DNA of 56,201 nt from Alphaproteobacteria bacterium (GCA_030614785.1 JAUWTJ010000019.1:1-56201); one strand, 5' to 3'; shown: positions 36,667 through 46,957, numbered from the stretch's first letter. Notes: generated from the letters alone by a model not told the origin. Numbers and translations are program-made.

Positions 36667-36936
36667 ATGGCTTTATTGGATCTTTCGACGGAACAGGCTT
36701 TGCAGCGGGCGGACACTGAGCAAACGGGCGAAGCGCTCTACGATTTGGGCATCCTGTTTTCAACAGGTCAAGGCGTCGACATGGATTATGTAGAAGCCCA
36801 CAAGTGGTTTAATCTGGCGGCACTGCGCGGTGTTATTGAGGCGCGTGACTGGCGTGCAGAGATCGCTCGCGAAATGTCTATGGATCAGATCGCTGAAGCC
36901 CAGCGTCAGGCCCGGGAATGGCTTGCCGTTCACTAA
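36667..36936 (+). CDS. Small Sel1-repeat-like protein
   Basis: An 89-residue protein with one clear Sel1-like TPR unit, ALYDLGILFSTGQGVDMDYVEAHKWFNLAALRG, followed by a partial second helix pair AQRQAREWL. Sel1 repeats mediate protein-protein contacts. Length is short for the family, and there is no signal peptide, so it is predicted cytoplasmic. GAGGAGGG lies before the ATG, a strong ribosome site. A small open frame ends just upstream, and a terminator follows the gene. Confidence 0.75.
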   Translation: MALLDLSTEQALQRADTEQTGEALYDLGILFSTGQGVDMDYVEAHKWFNLAALRGVIEARDWRAEIAREMSMDQIAEAQRQAREWLAVH

Positions 36937-36976
36937 CCGGCTTCGGTTCAGTCTCCAGCACAAAGTGAAAAAGAAA

Positions 36977-37007
36977 AAGGCCCACCGAATATCGAGGGGC
37001 CTTCTTT
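36977..37007 (+). terminator. Probable terminator of Sel1-like gene
   Basis: Stem AAGGCCC/GGGCCTT around a 13-base loop, followed by TCTTT. The end of the stem is about 65 bases beyond the stop. Confidence 0.6.
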
Positions 37008-37037
37008 GATTCTGAATAGCTGAAGCGTTTTGACCTT

Positions 37038-37256
37038 TTAGTGTGTCATCGCATAAATGACTACACCGGCCCCTACAACAGGCGGTAGAACACGCCAGGC
37101 TTGCTGTAGGCCTTTGCGAATAATCTTCTTCAGGGGGCGACGGTTATCATTGGCTGCGGATACCTTCGGACGCGCTGTATGATCGCCAAGGGATGCCGGA
37201 AAGGGCATTCCCGTACCGTTCTCAACGATCATTGGTCTGGTTTTTGGCTGACGCAT
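37038..37256 (-). CDS. Small hypothetical protein with C-terminal hydrophobic segment
   Basis: A 72-residue protein, basic in the middle (RRPLKKIIRKGLQQAW) and with a hydrophobic end (LPPVVGAGVVIYAMTH) that could insert in the membrane. I do not recognise a family. ATG 37256 has GGGGA about ten bases upstream. It is on the same strand as gltA, 114 bases downstream of it. It could be a real membrane-associated micro-protein or a chance frame. Confidence 0.4.
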   Translation of the reverse strand: MRQPKTRPMIVENGTGMPFPASLGDHTARPKVSAANDNRRPLKKIIRKGLQQAWRVLPPVVGAGVVIYAMTH

Positions 37257-37370
37257 TGGATCAATCCCCGTTAGGGCAAAATCCTACGCTGATATCGTGC
37301 GCTTGTCGATTACGTAAAATCGCCAGGTGATCGATAGATTGCCAAATTTCAGGTTAACGGCAGTCAAGGC

Positions 37371-38684
37371 CTATCGTTTGTCGATTGGGACATAGGCCCG
37401 CGGAGGCTCACCGGTATAGAGCTGACGCGGCCGACCAATCTTCTGATGCGGATCCTCAATCATTTCGCGCCACTGGGCGATCCAGCCGACGGTTCTTGCG
37501 ACCGCGAAGAGCACAGTGAACATGGAGGTCGGGAATCCCATCGCCTTCAGGGTAATTCCGGAATAAAAATCAATATTCGGGAAGAGCTTCTTCTCGGCGA
37601 AATAATCATCTTCAAGGGCAATGCGCTCCAGCTCAATGGCAACCTGAAGAAGCGGATCGTTCTTCACGCCGACTTCCTCCAGAACCTCGTGACACGAGGC
37701 CTGCATCACGCGGGCACGCGGATCGTAGTTCTTGTAAACCCGGTGGCCGAAACCCATCAGGCGGAACGGGTCATCCTTGTCTTTGGCTTTGGCGATATAT
37801 TCCGGGATCCGATCAACAGAACCGATTTCCGCCAGCATCGAAAGAGCTGCTTCATTGGCGCCGCCATGAGCCGGTCCCCACAGACAGGCAATGCCCGCAG
37901 CAATACAGGCGAACGGGTTTGCCCCTGATGAGCCTGCAAGACGCACTGTGGACGTCGATGCATTTTGTTCGTGATCCGCATGCAGGATAAAGATCTTGTC
38001 CATGGCGTGGGAGAGGGCAGGGCGGTTAACCCAATTCTCTGCCGGGACCGCGAAGCACATACGCAGGAAGTTGTCAGCATAGCGCAGATCATTGCGCGGA
38101 TAGATGAACGGCTGTCCGATATGATATTTGAAAGCCATTGCGGCAATCGTCGGCATTTTTGCGATCATGCGGTAGCAGGCAATCTTGCGCTGGTGTTCGT
38201 CGGTGATATCGGTGGAGTCATGATAGAACGCGGACAGGGCGCCCACTACACCGCACATAATGGCCATCGGGTGAGCATCACGGCGGAAGCCTTTGAAAAA
38301 GTTATAGAGTTGCTCATGCAACATGGTGTGCATGGTGATGTCGTGTTCGAACTCGAGCATTTCGCTCTTGCTTGGTAGCTCGCCAAACAGGAGGAGATGG
38401 CAAGTCTCCATAAAGCTGCCATGCTCGGTAAGCTCCTCAATTGTATACCCGCGGTGGAGCAGGGTTCCCTCTTCACCGTCAATAAACGTAATTGAGGACT
38501 CACAGCTGGCTGTGGAGGTGAAGCCAGGATCGTAGGTGAATTTGCCGGTTTCTGCGTAAAGTTTGCGGACATCGATGACATCCGGACCCATTGTGCCGGA
38601 CATGACCTGAAGATCGATCATGGCGCCGCTATCGGCGAGTTGATCGGTTCCGGACGGTTTTGCTCGAGATTTGCTGGGACTCAT
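37371..38684 (-). CDS. gltA: Citrate synthase
   Basis: A 437-residue type II citrate synthase of the TCA cycle, joining oxaloacetate and acetyl-CoA. Catalytic region residues are seen in [27 protein letters not shown] and [14 protein letters not shown]. The ATG at 38684 ([11 protein letters not shown]) is preferred to a longer frame, with AAGGA eight bases before. It is downstream of gltX on the same strand, 178 bases apart, as is common in alphaproteobacteria. Confidence 0.95.
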   Translation of the reverse strand: MSPSKSRAKPSGTDQLADSGAMIDLQVMSGTMGPDVIDVRKLYAETGKFTYDPGFTSTASCESSITFIDGEEGTLLHRGYTIEELTEHGSFMETCHLLLFGELPSKSEMLEFEHDITMHTMLHEQLYNFFKGFRRDAHPMAIMCGVVGALSAFYHDSTDITDEHQRKIACYRMIAKMPTIAAMAFKYHIGQPFIYPRNDLRYADNFLRMCFAVPAENWVNRPALSHAMDKIFILHADHEQNASTSTVRLAGSSGANPFACIAAGIACLWGPAHGGANEAALSMLAEIGSVDRIPEYIAKAKDKDDPFRLMGFGHRVYKNYDPRARVMQASCHEVLEEVGVKNDPLLQVAIELERIALEDDYFAEKKLFPNIDFYSGITLKAMGFPTSMFTVLFAVARTVGWIAQWREMIEDPHQKIGRPRQLYTGEPPRAYVPIDKR

Positions 38685-38862
38685 GTCGCGTTCCTTTTTT
38701 ATATTTTTGGAAAATCGCCGGCCGCAGATTGGGATCGCGCCAGCGTCGGGATTTCTGGGTTCACTATACCCTGTTCGTTCAGGCAGGGCGAGGATTTGTG
38801 CGGTTTTTTCAGGCCATATCCCCGAACTTATCCACATATTAGCCGCTAAAGCCGGGTAGACC

Positions 38863-40272
38863 CTAAGCCTGCGTCAATTGGTCTGCTATCCGTCCCAGGA
38901 CTTCATCCTTTCCAAGGGCGGTAAGGACCTCATAGATGCCTGGTGCATTCGACGTGCCGGTGAGAGCCGCTCGTAGCGGTTGAGCGACTTTGCCAAAGCC
39001 GACTTCTTTTTCTTCGGCAAAGCTGCGCAGGACCGGGTCAAAGGCGTCGTGCTCCCAGGTTTCCATGGCCTCAAGGCGCGGTTTGAGCGCCGCGAGCAAT
39101 TCCCGCGCGCCGTCTTTCTGCAGCGGCTTGCCAGCTTTTTCCTCAATTTCAATAGGGCGCTCTGCAAGAAGAAACCCAATAGATTCAATAAGGTCAGGAA
39201 GCAGCTTCGCGCGATCCTTGAGTGATGGCATCAAGACTTCAATGCGAGTCTTTTGAACATCGGTAAGGTCGCGTCCGATATTGGCAACGACCCAGTCAAC
39301 GAGATCAGCATCGTCCTTTGCCTTGATATAATGAGCATTAATGCTTTCCATTTTTGCAAGGTCAAGCTGCGCTGCACCCTTGTTAAGGCCGCTTAACTCA
39401 AACCATTCTGTCGCCTGTTCGACAGAGATGATCTCGTCATCGCCGTGCGACCAGCCCAGGCGCAGCAGATAATTAATCAGCGCCTCGGGCAGAAAACCCA
39501 TGGCGCGATAATCCTCGGCGCCCAGATCGCCGTGGCGCTTGGAAAGTTTCTTGCCGTCGGACCCGTGGATCAGTGGCACGTGTGCCATGATCGGGATGTC
39601 CCAATCCAGAGCATTGAACAGTTGAATCTGCCGCGCGGCATTGTTGAGGTGGTCGTCGCCGCGGATGATGTGCGTGATCGCCATATCGTGGTCATCGACA
39701 ACAACGGAGAGCATGTAGGTCGGCGTGCCGTCACTTCGCAGCAGAACCATGTCATCAAGGTCTCTGTTGGCGAAGGTGACATCGCCTTGCACCTTGTCAT
39801 GGACAATTGTCTCGCCTTCGGTCGGTGCCTTGAGACGAATGGCGGGTGCAACGCCCTGTGGAGCCTCGGACGGATCGCGGTCGCGCCAACGCCCGTCATA
39901 GCGGGGGCTTTGCCCGTTTGCTCTTGCTTGTTCACGCATTTGAGTGAGTTCGTCCGGGGACGCATAGCAGCGGTAGGCGTTACCTTCGGCCAGCAATTGA
40001 TCGACGACCTCGCGGTGGCGGTCGGCGCGGGCAAATTGCGAGATGGGATCGCCGTCCCAGTTGATGCCCAGCCACGACAGTCCGTCGAGAATTGCATCGA
40101 CGGCTTCATCGGTCGAGCGCGTGCGATCGGTATCCTCGATGCGCAGCAAAAACGTCCCGCCATGATGCCGGGCGAAAAGCCAGTTAAACAGGGCTGTCCG
40201 CGCGCCGCCAATATGCAGGAAGCCGGTGGGCGACGGGGCAAAGCGGGTTACGACCTTCGATTGTTGTGTCAT
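38863..40272 (-). CDS. gltX: Glutamyl-tRNA synthetase
   Basis: A 469-residue class I aminoacyl-tRNA synthetase. Class I motifs are HIGG in [16 protein letters not shown] and KKLSKRHG. The enzyme is probably non-discriminating or paired with GatCAB, because that operon is present and no glutaminyl-tRNA synthetase is seen in this window. ATG 40272 is preferred to TTG 40284. Divergent from comEC. Confidence 0.95.
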   Translation of the reverse strand: MTQQSKVVTRFAPSPTGFLHIGGARTALFNWLFARHHGGTFLLRIEDTDRTRSTDEAVDAILDGLSWLGINWDGDPISQFARADRHREVVDQLLAEGNAYRCYASPDELTQMREQARANGQSPRYDGRWRDRDPSEAPQGVAPAIRLKAPTEGETIVHDKVQGDVTFANRDLDDMVLLRSDGTPTYMLSVVVDDHDMAITHIIRGDDHLNNAARQIQLFNALDWDIPIMAHVPLIHGSDGKKLSKRHGDLGAEDYRAMGFLPEALINYLLRLGWSHGDDEIISVEQATEWFELSGLNKGAAQLDLAKMESINAHYIKAKDDADLVDWVVANIGRDLTDVQKTRIEVLMPSLKDRAKLLPDLIESIGFLLAERPIEIEEKAGKPLQKDGARELLAALKPRLEAMETWEHDAFDPVLRSFAEEKEVGFGKVAQPLRAALTGTSNAPGIYEVLTALGKDEVLGRIADQLTQA

Positions 40273-40397
40273 ACGTGTATCCAAGTGTAGGCTATTATTG
40301 GCCGCAATCAGCGGTTTTGGGAGGGAGTGGGTAAAGAGGGCCTTTTGGCCCCTGATACTTCTCTATCCCCGTGTTCAGCCGGAGTTCTATCACAAAG

Positions 40398-42587
40398 ATG
40401 CGTGGCAATGGTATCGCCATTATGACCGGACTATTGCGCTGGCTCGCGGTCCAACAATTCCGCGTCAGGCGGCTGGGTTTGTCTGTTCTGGATCTTGTCG
40501 GGCGCGAGAGGGATCGCTGGGCTCTTTGGGTGCCGGTCCTCATGGGGATCGGTATCGGTCTGTATTTTTCTCTCAAGGTGGAGCCACCTTTGCTTACCGC
40601 CCTGACTGGACCCGCGGTGATTGCCGCGCTACTGGCTTTGCTGTGGCGGCTGAAGGTTGGCGGCGGGTATATCGCTCTTGGGCTTCAGGCCGTGCTTTGC
40701 CTGAGCGTCGGATTTGCAGCGGCAAAGATCCGCACCGAACGCATCGAGGCGCCGGTTCTGGAGCGCGAAATTCGCAATGCGACGGTTGAGGGGCGCATCA
40801 CAGGCCTGCGACCGGGCAGCGACGGGTTTCCGCGCCTCATTATCAGGCCGTCGAGTATTTCAAGACTGCCTGACGACAAGCTGCCGCGCGGGTTGAGACT
40901 TTCCTATCGCGGTGATCGCAAACTCCTCATGCCGGGCATGACTGTCAGATTTCGCGCTACCATGATGCCGCCGCCGGGACCAGTCATGCCGCACGGGTTT
41001 GATTTTGCCCGTCAGTCTTTTTTCGACGGTCTCGGCGGTGTTGGTTACATTGTCAGCAAACTCGAAGAAGTGCCGGACGGCGATGGCGTCAGATCGCCGT
41101 TCGACAGGGTGTCAATTCAGGTCGGGAATTTCAGAGCCCGTCTGGCACAACGTCTCAGGCTCGCGCTTCCTGGCGAGCAGGGTGCGATTGCGGCGGCGCT
41201 TGTTACCGGAGACCGGAGCGGCATTCCGCCGGACAGGGTCCAGGCGCTGCGAGATTCAGGTCTTGCACATCTCTTGGCGATCTCGGGCCTTCACATGGGC
41301 ATGGCCGGTTTTGCAATCTTTGGTCTGGTGCGAGCGCTCCTTGCAGCGATCCCTTTTGTTGCGCTCAGATATCCAATCCGGAAATGGGCTGCTGCTGCCG
41401 GGCTTATCGGCGCATCGACCTATCTTGTCATCTCCGGCGCACCCATATCGGCCCAGCGCGCCTTTATCATGTTGTCGCTGGTCTTTGTTGCCATACTCTT
41501 TGACCGACAGGCCTTCACCTTGCGCATGGTAGCTCTTGCCGCCATTTTCATTCTTCTGCTTCAGCCAGAGAGCCTGATGGAAGCCGGGTTTCAGATGTCG
41601 TTCGCGGCCAGTACGGTTCTCGTCTCCGCCTATGAAGCCAAACGCCGGTGGGCAAGGGGACGGCCGAAGCGGGGAAGTTTTGTTATGGGCGCGGGCGAGC
41701 CCCTCAACCTGACGCACTGGTTCGGAACGAAGTTTACGCGTTATGTCGGCGGCATACTTCTCACCACTCTCCTTTGCGACTTCGCGATCGCTCCTTTTGC
41801 GGGCTATCACTTCAATCGGTTTGCCAACTACAGCCTTATCTCCAATCTCCTCGCTGTTCCTGTGATGGGTACTCTTGTGATGCCCCCGGCCGTTCTGGCT
41901 CTGGCTCTCATGCCTCTGGGCCTCGAAGCCTGGCCCCTTGGCATCATGGGGGTTGGCATTGATCAAATTCTTTGGGTTGCCACCGGTGTTGCTGAACGAA
42001 ACCATTCGGTAACGTCGGTTCCTGCCTGGCCGCCTCTGGCTCTGTTGCTCATTGTCATGGGAGGATTGTGGCTGCTCTTGTGGTCGAAGCGCTGGCGTCT
42101 CGGCGGTGTGGCCGGCATCGCTGCCGGTCTCTTCATTGCGATGATGGCTGAGCAGCCTGATCTTCTTATTGGACGCGACGGCAAGAACATTGCCGTCAAC
42201 ACCGGCGGCGAAGACCTCGACATCATGAAGGACGGCCGCAAAACCTATGCGACCGATACATGGCGTCGTCGTTTCGGCGCAACGGCGGCGGATGAGCGGG
42301 TGGCTTCCTTCAATTGCGACAGGCTCGGCTGCGTCTATCACCTTGCCGACGGGCGAACCCTCGTCCATGTCAGCGATAGCCGCGCCTTCTTCGAGGACTG
42401 CCGTATCGCCGATATTCTGGTCACCAATCTTTATGTGCCAAAGACCTGCATTGGCCCGGCTCTCATCATCGACAAATGGGACATCCGCGACGGCGGCGCC
42501 CATGCGATCCGTTTTCTGGACGAGGGGTATTCTGTTGTTACCAGCCAGGGTGTGAGGGGAAACAGGCCATGGTCGAGGGGGAGTTAG
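40398..42587 (+). CDS. comEC: ComEC/Rec2 family DNA uptake channel protein
   Basis: About 729 residues. An N-terminal pair of helices and an OB-fold/DUF4131 region around 90-200 precede the Competence domain, which has the signature LLAISGLHMGM and about eight to nine further helices; PISAQRAFIM is another conserved site. ComEC transports single-stranded DNA across the inner membrane in transformation. The C-terminal portion after about 620 is a short beta-rich domain lacking the histidines of the metallo-beta-lactamase nuclease found in longer forms. ATG 40398 is chosen, with weak ribosome evidence; GTG 40371 is possible. Divergent from gltX. Confidence 0.88.
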   Translation: MRGNGIAIMTGLLRWLAVQQFRVRRLGLSVLDLVGRERDRWALWVPVLMGIGIGLYFSLKVEPPLLTALTGPAVIAALLALLWRLKVGGGYIALGLQAVLCLSVGFAAAKIRTERIEAPVLEREIRNATVEGRITGLRPGSDGFPRLIIRPSSISRLPDDKLPRGLRLSYRGDRKLLMPGMTVRFRATMMPPPGPVMPHGFDFARQSFFDGLGGVGYIVSKLEEVPDGDGVRSPFDRVSIQVGNFRARLAQRLRLALPGEQGAIAAALVTGDRSGIPPDRVQALRDSGLAHLLAISGLHMGMAGFAIFGLVRALLAAIPFVALRYPIRKWAAAAGLIGASTYLVISGAPISAQRAFIMLSLVFVAILFDRQAFTLRMVALAAIFILLLQPESLMEAGFQMSFAASTVLVSAYEAKRRWARGRPKRGSFVMGAGEPLNLTHWFGTKFTRYVGGILLTTLLCDFAIAPFAGYHFNRFANYSLISNLLAVPVMGTLVMPPAVLALALMPLGLEAWPLGIMGVGIDQILWVATGVAERNHSVTSVPAWPPLALLLIVMGGLWLLLWSKRWRLGGVAGIAAGLFIAMMAEQPDLLIGRDGKNIAVNTGGEDLDIMKDGRKTYATDTWRRRFGATAADERVASFNCDRLGCVYHLADGRTLVHVSDSRAFFEDCRIADILVTNLYVPKTCIGPALIIDKWDIRDGGAHAIRFLDEGYSVVTSQGVRGNRPWSRGS

Positions 42588-42651
42588 TTAGAAGTTTGTA
42601 GATCCGGCACGCGATATTGCCGAATGAAGTCAATGAAGGAAGTGCGGGCGA

Positions 42652-43473
42652 ATGAAACACTCAAGCGTGACAAAATTATTTCGATACCGATCGTGGAAGG
42701 ATATTGACGAACTGAACAGAGAACTTGACCTCATGAAGAGGCAGAGAGTTTGGTGCACAACGCCTGATAAATTGAATGATCCATTTGATTTCAAACTGCC
42801 AATCATCACGAATCTCAACCCGGACGAACGGAAGCGCCTGTATCAGAAGTCGGCGATTGCCATTGGGAGAAGCAGACCCCAGCGCAGACGAGCTGCAAAG
42901 CGTTTTGCTGAGACCGGTGACGACCAGATGTATCTGGAACTGGTCGAAGACATGCAAAATAGAGTCAATAGGACACGTGTATGCTGCTTTGCCAGCGATG
43001 CTGTCAATCAACTCATGTGGTCCTATTACGCCAATTCTCATGAAGGGATGTGTATTGAGTTTCAAAGGCATTCTGCAAACAACCTTGGAAACGATGAAGT
43101 CACACGAAAGGTTGATTACATCAAGGAAAAGAATTTGAAACTCATTGACATGATGTCAAGTGAACCGGGGGTTCTTTATGAATTGGATCAGGCAAAACAG
43201 GTCTTGGAACACACTTTTTTCCACAAGTCTGAGGTTTGGGAGCACGAACAGGAATTTCGTTTCTTAGCCGGGGATGATGGAAATGAAATTCCTTCACCGG
43301 GCGAGATTATTGGTGTGACTTTTGGACTTAGAATGGGGGAAAGAGATAGAAGGCACGTTGCAACCGTGCTTGGTAAGAATTTTGACTATTGGGAAGCAAT
43401 AGAAGACAGCGAGAGTTTTGAAATCAAAAGACGGTGGATCGAGCACGAGGAAATTGCGGGCAAGGTCGTCTGA
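42652..43473 (+). CDS. DUF2971 domain protein, probably acquired
   Basis: A 273-residue soluble protein of the DUF2971 family, whose signatures LFRYRSW, WCTTPDKLNDPFDF, VCCFASDAVNQLMWSYYANSHEGMCIEF and the Glu-rich WEHEQEFRFL are all visible. Family function is unknown; members often sit in variable and defence-related gene regions. The gene is richer in A and T than its flanking genes and ends 2 bases before the convergent MFS gene. It lies after comEC, which suggests insertion. Confidence 0.8.
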   Translation: MKHSSVTKLFRYRSWKDIDELNRELDLMKRQRVWCTTPDKLNDPFDFKLPIITNLNPDERKRLYQKSAIAIGRSRPQRRRAAKRFAETGDDQMYLELVEDMQNRVNRTRVCCFASDAVNQLMWSYYANSHEGMCIEFQRHSANNLGNDEVTRKVDYIKEKNLKLIDMMSSEPGVLYELDQAKQVLEHTFFHKSEVWEHEQEFRFLAGDDGNEIPSPGEIIGVTFGLRMGERDRRHVATVLGKNFDYWEAIEDSESFEIKRRWIEHEEIAGKVV

Positions 43474-43475
43474 CC

Positions 43476-44753
43476 TCACTCCGCCGCGCCAATCACACTC
43501 TTCTTCACAGCCGAGCCCCAAACCAGCTCATGACCTTCGCGCGGGTCCGAGGGGACGAGGCGCGAGAGGCTGAGGGAGATGAGGGCCATGGCGGCGCCGA
43601 TCCAGAAGACGGCGGCGTTGTTCTGGATCCAGACTATACCCAAAACTACCGGCAGGCAGACGGCTGCGATGTGGTTGATAGAGAAGGCGACGCCGGCAGT
43701 TGGCGCGATGTCGGCCGGGTCGGCGATCTTCTGGAAGTAGGTCTTGATCGCCAGCGCCATGGCGAAGAGCGCATGGTCGAGGAAGAAGAGCGAGGCTGCG
43801 GCAAACCCGATGATTGGCAAGCCAAGGAGTGTGGTGGTTCCGACTGGCTGACTGGCGACGATGCCATAGGCCGAGAAGATGATGATCAGGCCGGTATATT
43901 CAAAGGTCAGCGATTTGCGCTCGCCATATTTATGGATCATGCGGCCAATGTAGGGGGCGAGGAACATGTTGAGCAGGTGATTGCACAGATAGAGGCAGGT
44001 CATCGCCAGGATCGGGAAGCTGAAGCGCTCGACCATCATGAAACCGGCAAAGACGACAAAGATCTGACGCCGCGCACCGCTCATGAAGGTGAGGGCGTAG
44101 TAGAGCCAGTAGCGTTTGCGGAGGATCAGCTCCTTCTTCTGCTCGACTTTCTGTTCATAGATCGGGAAGTACAAGGCAACGTAGACGGCGATGGAAATGG
44201 TGAGCGAGCCGCCGATCAGATAGATATATTTGTAGTCGAGCCCGAACACAGTGTTGGTCAGCAGGATAATTCCGTAGGCAGCCAGGCTGGCGAATGAACT
44301 GGCGGCAATGATTTTGCCGATGGTTTGCGGCGCGCGATCTTTGGGGATCCATTGCAGCTGCAGCGACTGGGTTCCGGTTTCATAATAGTGAAACCCGACC
44401 GACATCAGGATCGTCGTCGCATAAAGCCCCCAGACCGACGGGAAGAAGCCGGTGAGCGCGACACCAAACCCGGCAAGGCCAAGCGACAGGACCGTAAACT
44501 TCTGCTCGCGAATGAAGATCGTGATGAAGACAAACAGGAAGGTCAGGAACCCCGGGATTTCACGCAGGCTTTGCAGTGTGCCGATTTCAATGCCGGTGAA
44601 ATTGGCCTTCTCGATGGCGAAGTTGTCCAGCATTGTCCGCCAGATCGAAAACGTCAGCGGCATGGCAATCGCCATGATCACAAGCATGGTAATCTGGTTC
44701 CGGCTTTCTGTTTCAGTTCCGCCGGTGATCCAGTGTGTTAAGCGCGTGAGCAT
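43476..44753 (-). CDS. MFS transporter
   Basis: A 425-residue membrane protein with about 12 helices, of the major facilitator superfamily. A helix pair FLTFLFVFITIFIREQKFTVLSL lies near 75-97, and MSVGFHYYETGTQSLQLQW and FTYIGRM-like signatures follow; the loop LYFPIYEQKVEQKKELILRKRYW links the halves. The substrate is unknown. The repeat element family B lies just upstream of its start (44764-44869). Confidence 0.8.
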   Translation of the reverse strand: MLTRLTHWITGGTETESRNQITMLVIMAIAMPLTFSIWRTMLDNFAIEKANFTGIEIGTLQSLREIPGFLTFLFVFITIFIREQKFTVLSLGLAGFGVALTGFFPSVWGLYATTILMSVGFHYYETGTQSLQLQWIPKDRAPQTIGKIIAASSFASLAAYGIILLTNTVFGLDYKYIYLIGGSLTISIAVYVALYFPIYEQKVEQKKELILRKRYWLYYALTFMSGARRQIFVVFAGFMMVERFSFPILAMTCLYLCNHLLNMFLAPYIGRMIHKYGERKSLTFEYTGLIIIFSAYGIVASQPVGTTTLLGLPIIGFAAASLFFLDHALFAMALAIKTYFQKIADPADIAPTAGVAFSINHIAAVCLPVVLGIVWIQNNAAVFWIGAAMALISLSLSRLVPSDPREGHELVWGSAVKKSVIGAAE

Positions 44754-44763
44754 AAATCTTCCT

Positions 44764-44869
44764 CCTCATCCTGAGGGATTGCGAAGCAATCTTCTCGAAG
44801 GATAGAGGCTCCATTGTGTCTGCCATGCCTCCTTCGAGACAGATGCTGCGCATCTTCCTCAGGATGAGG
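44764..44869. repeat. Palindromic intergenic repeat, family B copy 2
   Basis: About 106 bases with complementary ends CCTCATCCTGAGG and CCTCAGGATGAGG, an inner hairpin ATTGCGAAGCAAT and the same TGCCATGCCTCCTTCGAG segment as the copy at 18493-18593. It lies between the MFS gene and the VWA gene, both on the minus strand. Confidence 0.85.
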
Positions 44870-44892
44870 TTGGTGTGTATTTTCTCTGCGCT

Positions 44893-46068
44893 CTACCTGT
44901 TCAGCTCTTTCATCGCGTTGTCGATGCCTTCAAGCGTGAGAGGGAACATACGGTCGGAGAACACCTGATTGATAATCTCGATGGACGGTGTGTATTCCCA
45001 GTGTTTGTCCGGCACAGGATTAAGCCAGACCGCGCTTTCATAGATATCCGTCACGCGCTGTAGCCACATCGCACCGGCTTCCTCGTTCCAGTGCTCGACG
45101 CTGCCGCCCGGATAGGTGATCTCGTAGGGGCTCATGGTCGCATCGCCAATAAAGATGACCTTGTAGTCATGTGGATAGGTGTGAAGCACGTCCCAGGTCG
45201 ACATCACTTCATTGTGGCGCCGCTTGTTGTCTTTCCAGACGCCCTCATAGAGGCAATTGTGGAAGTAGAAATATTCCATGTGCTTGAATTCACTGCGCGC
45301 CGCCGAGAAGAGTTCCTCGCAGGTGCGAATGTGGGCATCCATCGAGCCGCCGATATCAAAAAAGATCAGCACCTTGATCTTGTTGTGGCGCTCGGCAATC
45401 ATTTTGATGTCAAGATAGCCCTGGTGCGCCGTGGCACGAATGGTATCGGGCAGATCAAGCTCGGTCTGGGCTCCCTCTCGGGCGAACTTGCGCAGACGCC
45501 TGAGCGCGACCTTGATGTTGCGTGTGCCCAGCTCAACGGAGTCATCCAGGTTCTTGTATTCCCGCTTGTCCCAGACCTTGACAGCCTTGCCATGGCGGCC
45601 TTTTTCCTGGCCGATGCGCACGCCTTCAGGATTGTAGCCATAGGCGCCGAAGGGTGAGGTGCCACCGGTGCCGATCATCTTGTTGCCGCCCTCATGGCGT
45701 TTCTTTTGTTCCTCAAGGCGCTCCTTGAGAGTTTCCATGAGCTTTTCCCAGCCGCCCAGGCTCTCGATCATTTTCTTTTCTTCCTCGGTGAGGAATTTCT
45801 CCGACAGGGCTTGCAGCCATTCTTCAGGGATCTGGGCGGTCAGAACGTCCTCGAGCGCTTCCATGCCTTTGAAGACATGGCCGAAGACCTGGTCGAATTT
45901 ATCGAGATTGCGCTCGTCCTTGACCAGCGTCGTGCGGGCAAGATAGTAGAAATCATTGATGGAATATTCCGGGATATTCTTTTCAACGCCCTCCAGGAGC
46001 ATAAGATATTCCTTCAGCGTTACCGGAACTTTCGCCGATCTCAATTCTGTAAAGAGATTGTAGAACAT
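44893..46068 (-). CDS. VWA (CoxE-like) protein
   Basis: A 391-residue protein with a C-terminal von Willebrand A-like domain of the CoxE family. The metal-site motif is FFDIGGSMDAH, followed by EYFYFHNCLYEGVW. An N-terminal helical region has FYYLARTTLVKDERNLDKFDQVF. Proteins of this kind work with a MoxR AAA ATPase to load metals or remodel enzyme complexes. The MoxR gene is 40 bases upstream on the same strand. It is preceded in gene order by no obvious client enzyme, so the target is unknown. Confidence 0.87.
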   Translation of the reverse strand: MFYNLFTELRSAKVPVTLKEYLMLLEGVEKNIPEYSINDFYYLARTTLVKDERNLDKFDQVFGHVFKGMEALEDVLTAQIPEEWLQALSEKFLTEEEKKMIESLGGWEKLMETLKERLEEQKKRHEGGNKMIGTGGTSPFGAYGYNPEGVRIGQEKGRHGKAVKVWDKREYKNLDDSVELGTRNIKVALRRLRKFAREGAQTELDLPDTIRATAHQGYLDIKMIAERHNKIKVLIFFDIGGSMDAHIRTCEELFSAARSEFKHMEYFYFHNCLYEGVWKDNKRRHNEVMSTWDVLHTYPHDYKVIFIGDATMSPYEITYPGGSVEHWNEEAGAMWLQRVTDIYESAVWLNPVPDKHWEYTPSIEIINQVFSDRMFPLTLEGIDNAMKELNR

Positions 46069-46108
46069 CTTGTACTCCTGTTAGCGCGTCATCTTCGATC
46101 AATGGTAC

Positions 46109-46957
46109 TCAGGTATTGCGTTCGCGGCGGGCGAGGAACGCAAGCCGTTCAAACAGATGAACATCCTGCTCGTTCTTCAAAAGCGCGCCGTGAAGCGGCG
46201 GGATCAGTTTGTTCGGATCGCGTTCGCGCAAGACCTTTTCATCAATGTCCTCTGACATCAAAAGTTTGAGCCAGTCGAGCAGTTCGGAGGTTGACGGCTT
46301 CTTCTTGAGGCCGGGCACGTCGCGCACTTCGAAGAACACATTGAGCGCTTCTGAAACCAGTTTCTGTTTGATGTTTGGATAGTGCACATCGACGATTTCC
46401 ATCATCGTGTCACGATCCGGGAAATTGATGTAGTGGAAGAAACAACGGCGCAGGAACGCATCGGGCAGTTCCTTTTCGTTGTTCGACGTAATCATCACAA
46501 TCGGGCGGGTCGTTGCCTTGATCTGCTCGCCGGTCTCGTAGACAAAGAATTCCATCCGGTCGAGCTCAAGCAAGAGGTCATTGGGGAATTCGATATCGGC
46601 CTTGTCGATTTCATCAATCAGCAGAATAGGACGCTTTTCAGAGGTGAAAGCCTCCCACATCTTGCCTTTCTTGATGTAATTGCCAATGTCCTTGACCTTC
46701 TCGTCGCCGAGCTGGGAGTCCCGGAGACGCGAGATCGCGTCATACTCATAAAGACCCTGTTGAGCCTTGGTGGTGGACTTGACGTGCCATTCAATCAGCG
46801 GAACACCAAGAGCTCCGGCAACCTCTGCTGCCAGAACTGTTTTGCCGGTTCCCGGCTCTCCCTTGATCAGGAGCGGGCGCTCCAGTGTGATTGCCGCGTT
46901 AACAGCGACCCGAAGGTCCTCGGTCGCGACATATTGTTTTGTGCCTTCAAACTTCAT
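46109..46957 (-). CDS. MoxR family AAA ATPase
   Basis: A 282-residue AAA+ ATPase. Walker A GEPGTGKT, Walker B ILLIDEIDKAD and a sensor MITSNNEKELPDAFLRRC are all present. Partner of the VWA/CoxE-like protein encoded 40 bases downstream; the pair is a chaperone module in the manner of CoxD/CoxE or RavA/ViaA. Divergent from rsgA, with a 256-base shared intergenic region. Confidence 0.9.
   Translation of the reverse strand: MKFEGTKQYVATEDLRVAVNAAITLERPLLIKGEPGTGKTVLAAEVAGALGVPLIEWHVKSTTKAQQGLYEYDAISRLRDSQLGDEKVKDIGNYIKKGKMWEAFTSEKRPILLIDEIDKADIEFPNDLLLELDRMEFFVYETGEQIKATTRPIVMITSNNEKELPDAFLRRCFFHYINFPDRDTMMEIVDVHYPNIKQKLVSEALNVFFEVRDVPGLKKKPSTSELLDWLKLLMSEDIDEKVLRERDPNKLIPPLHGALLKNEQDVHLFERLAFLARRERNT

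Noticed and set aside
43434-44297. 287-codon plus-strand frame
   Set aside because: Antisense to the MFS gene, with no ribosome site and an Asp/Gly/Arg-rich sequence lacking motifs.
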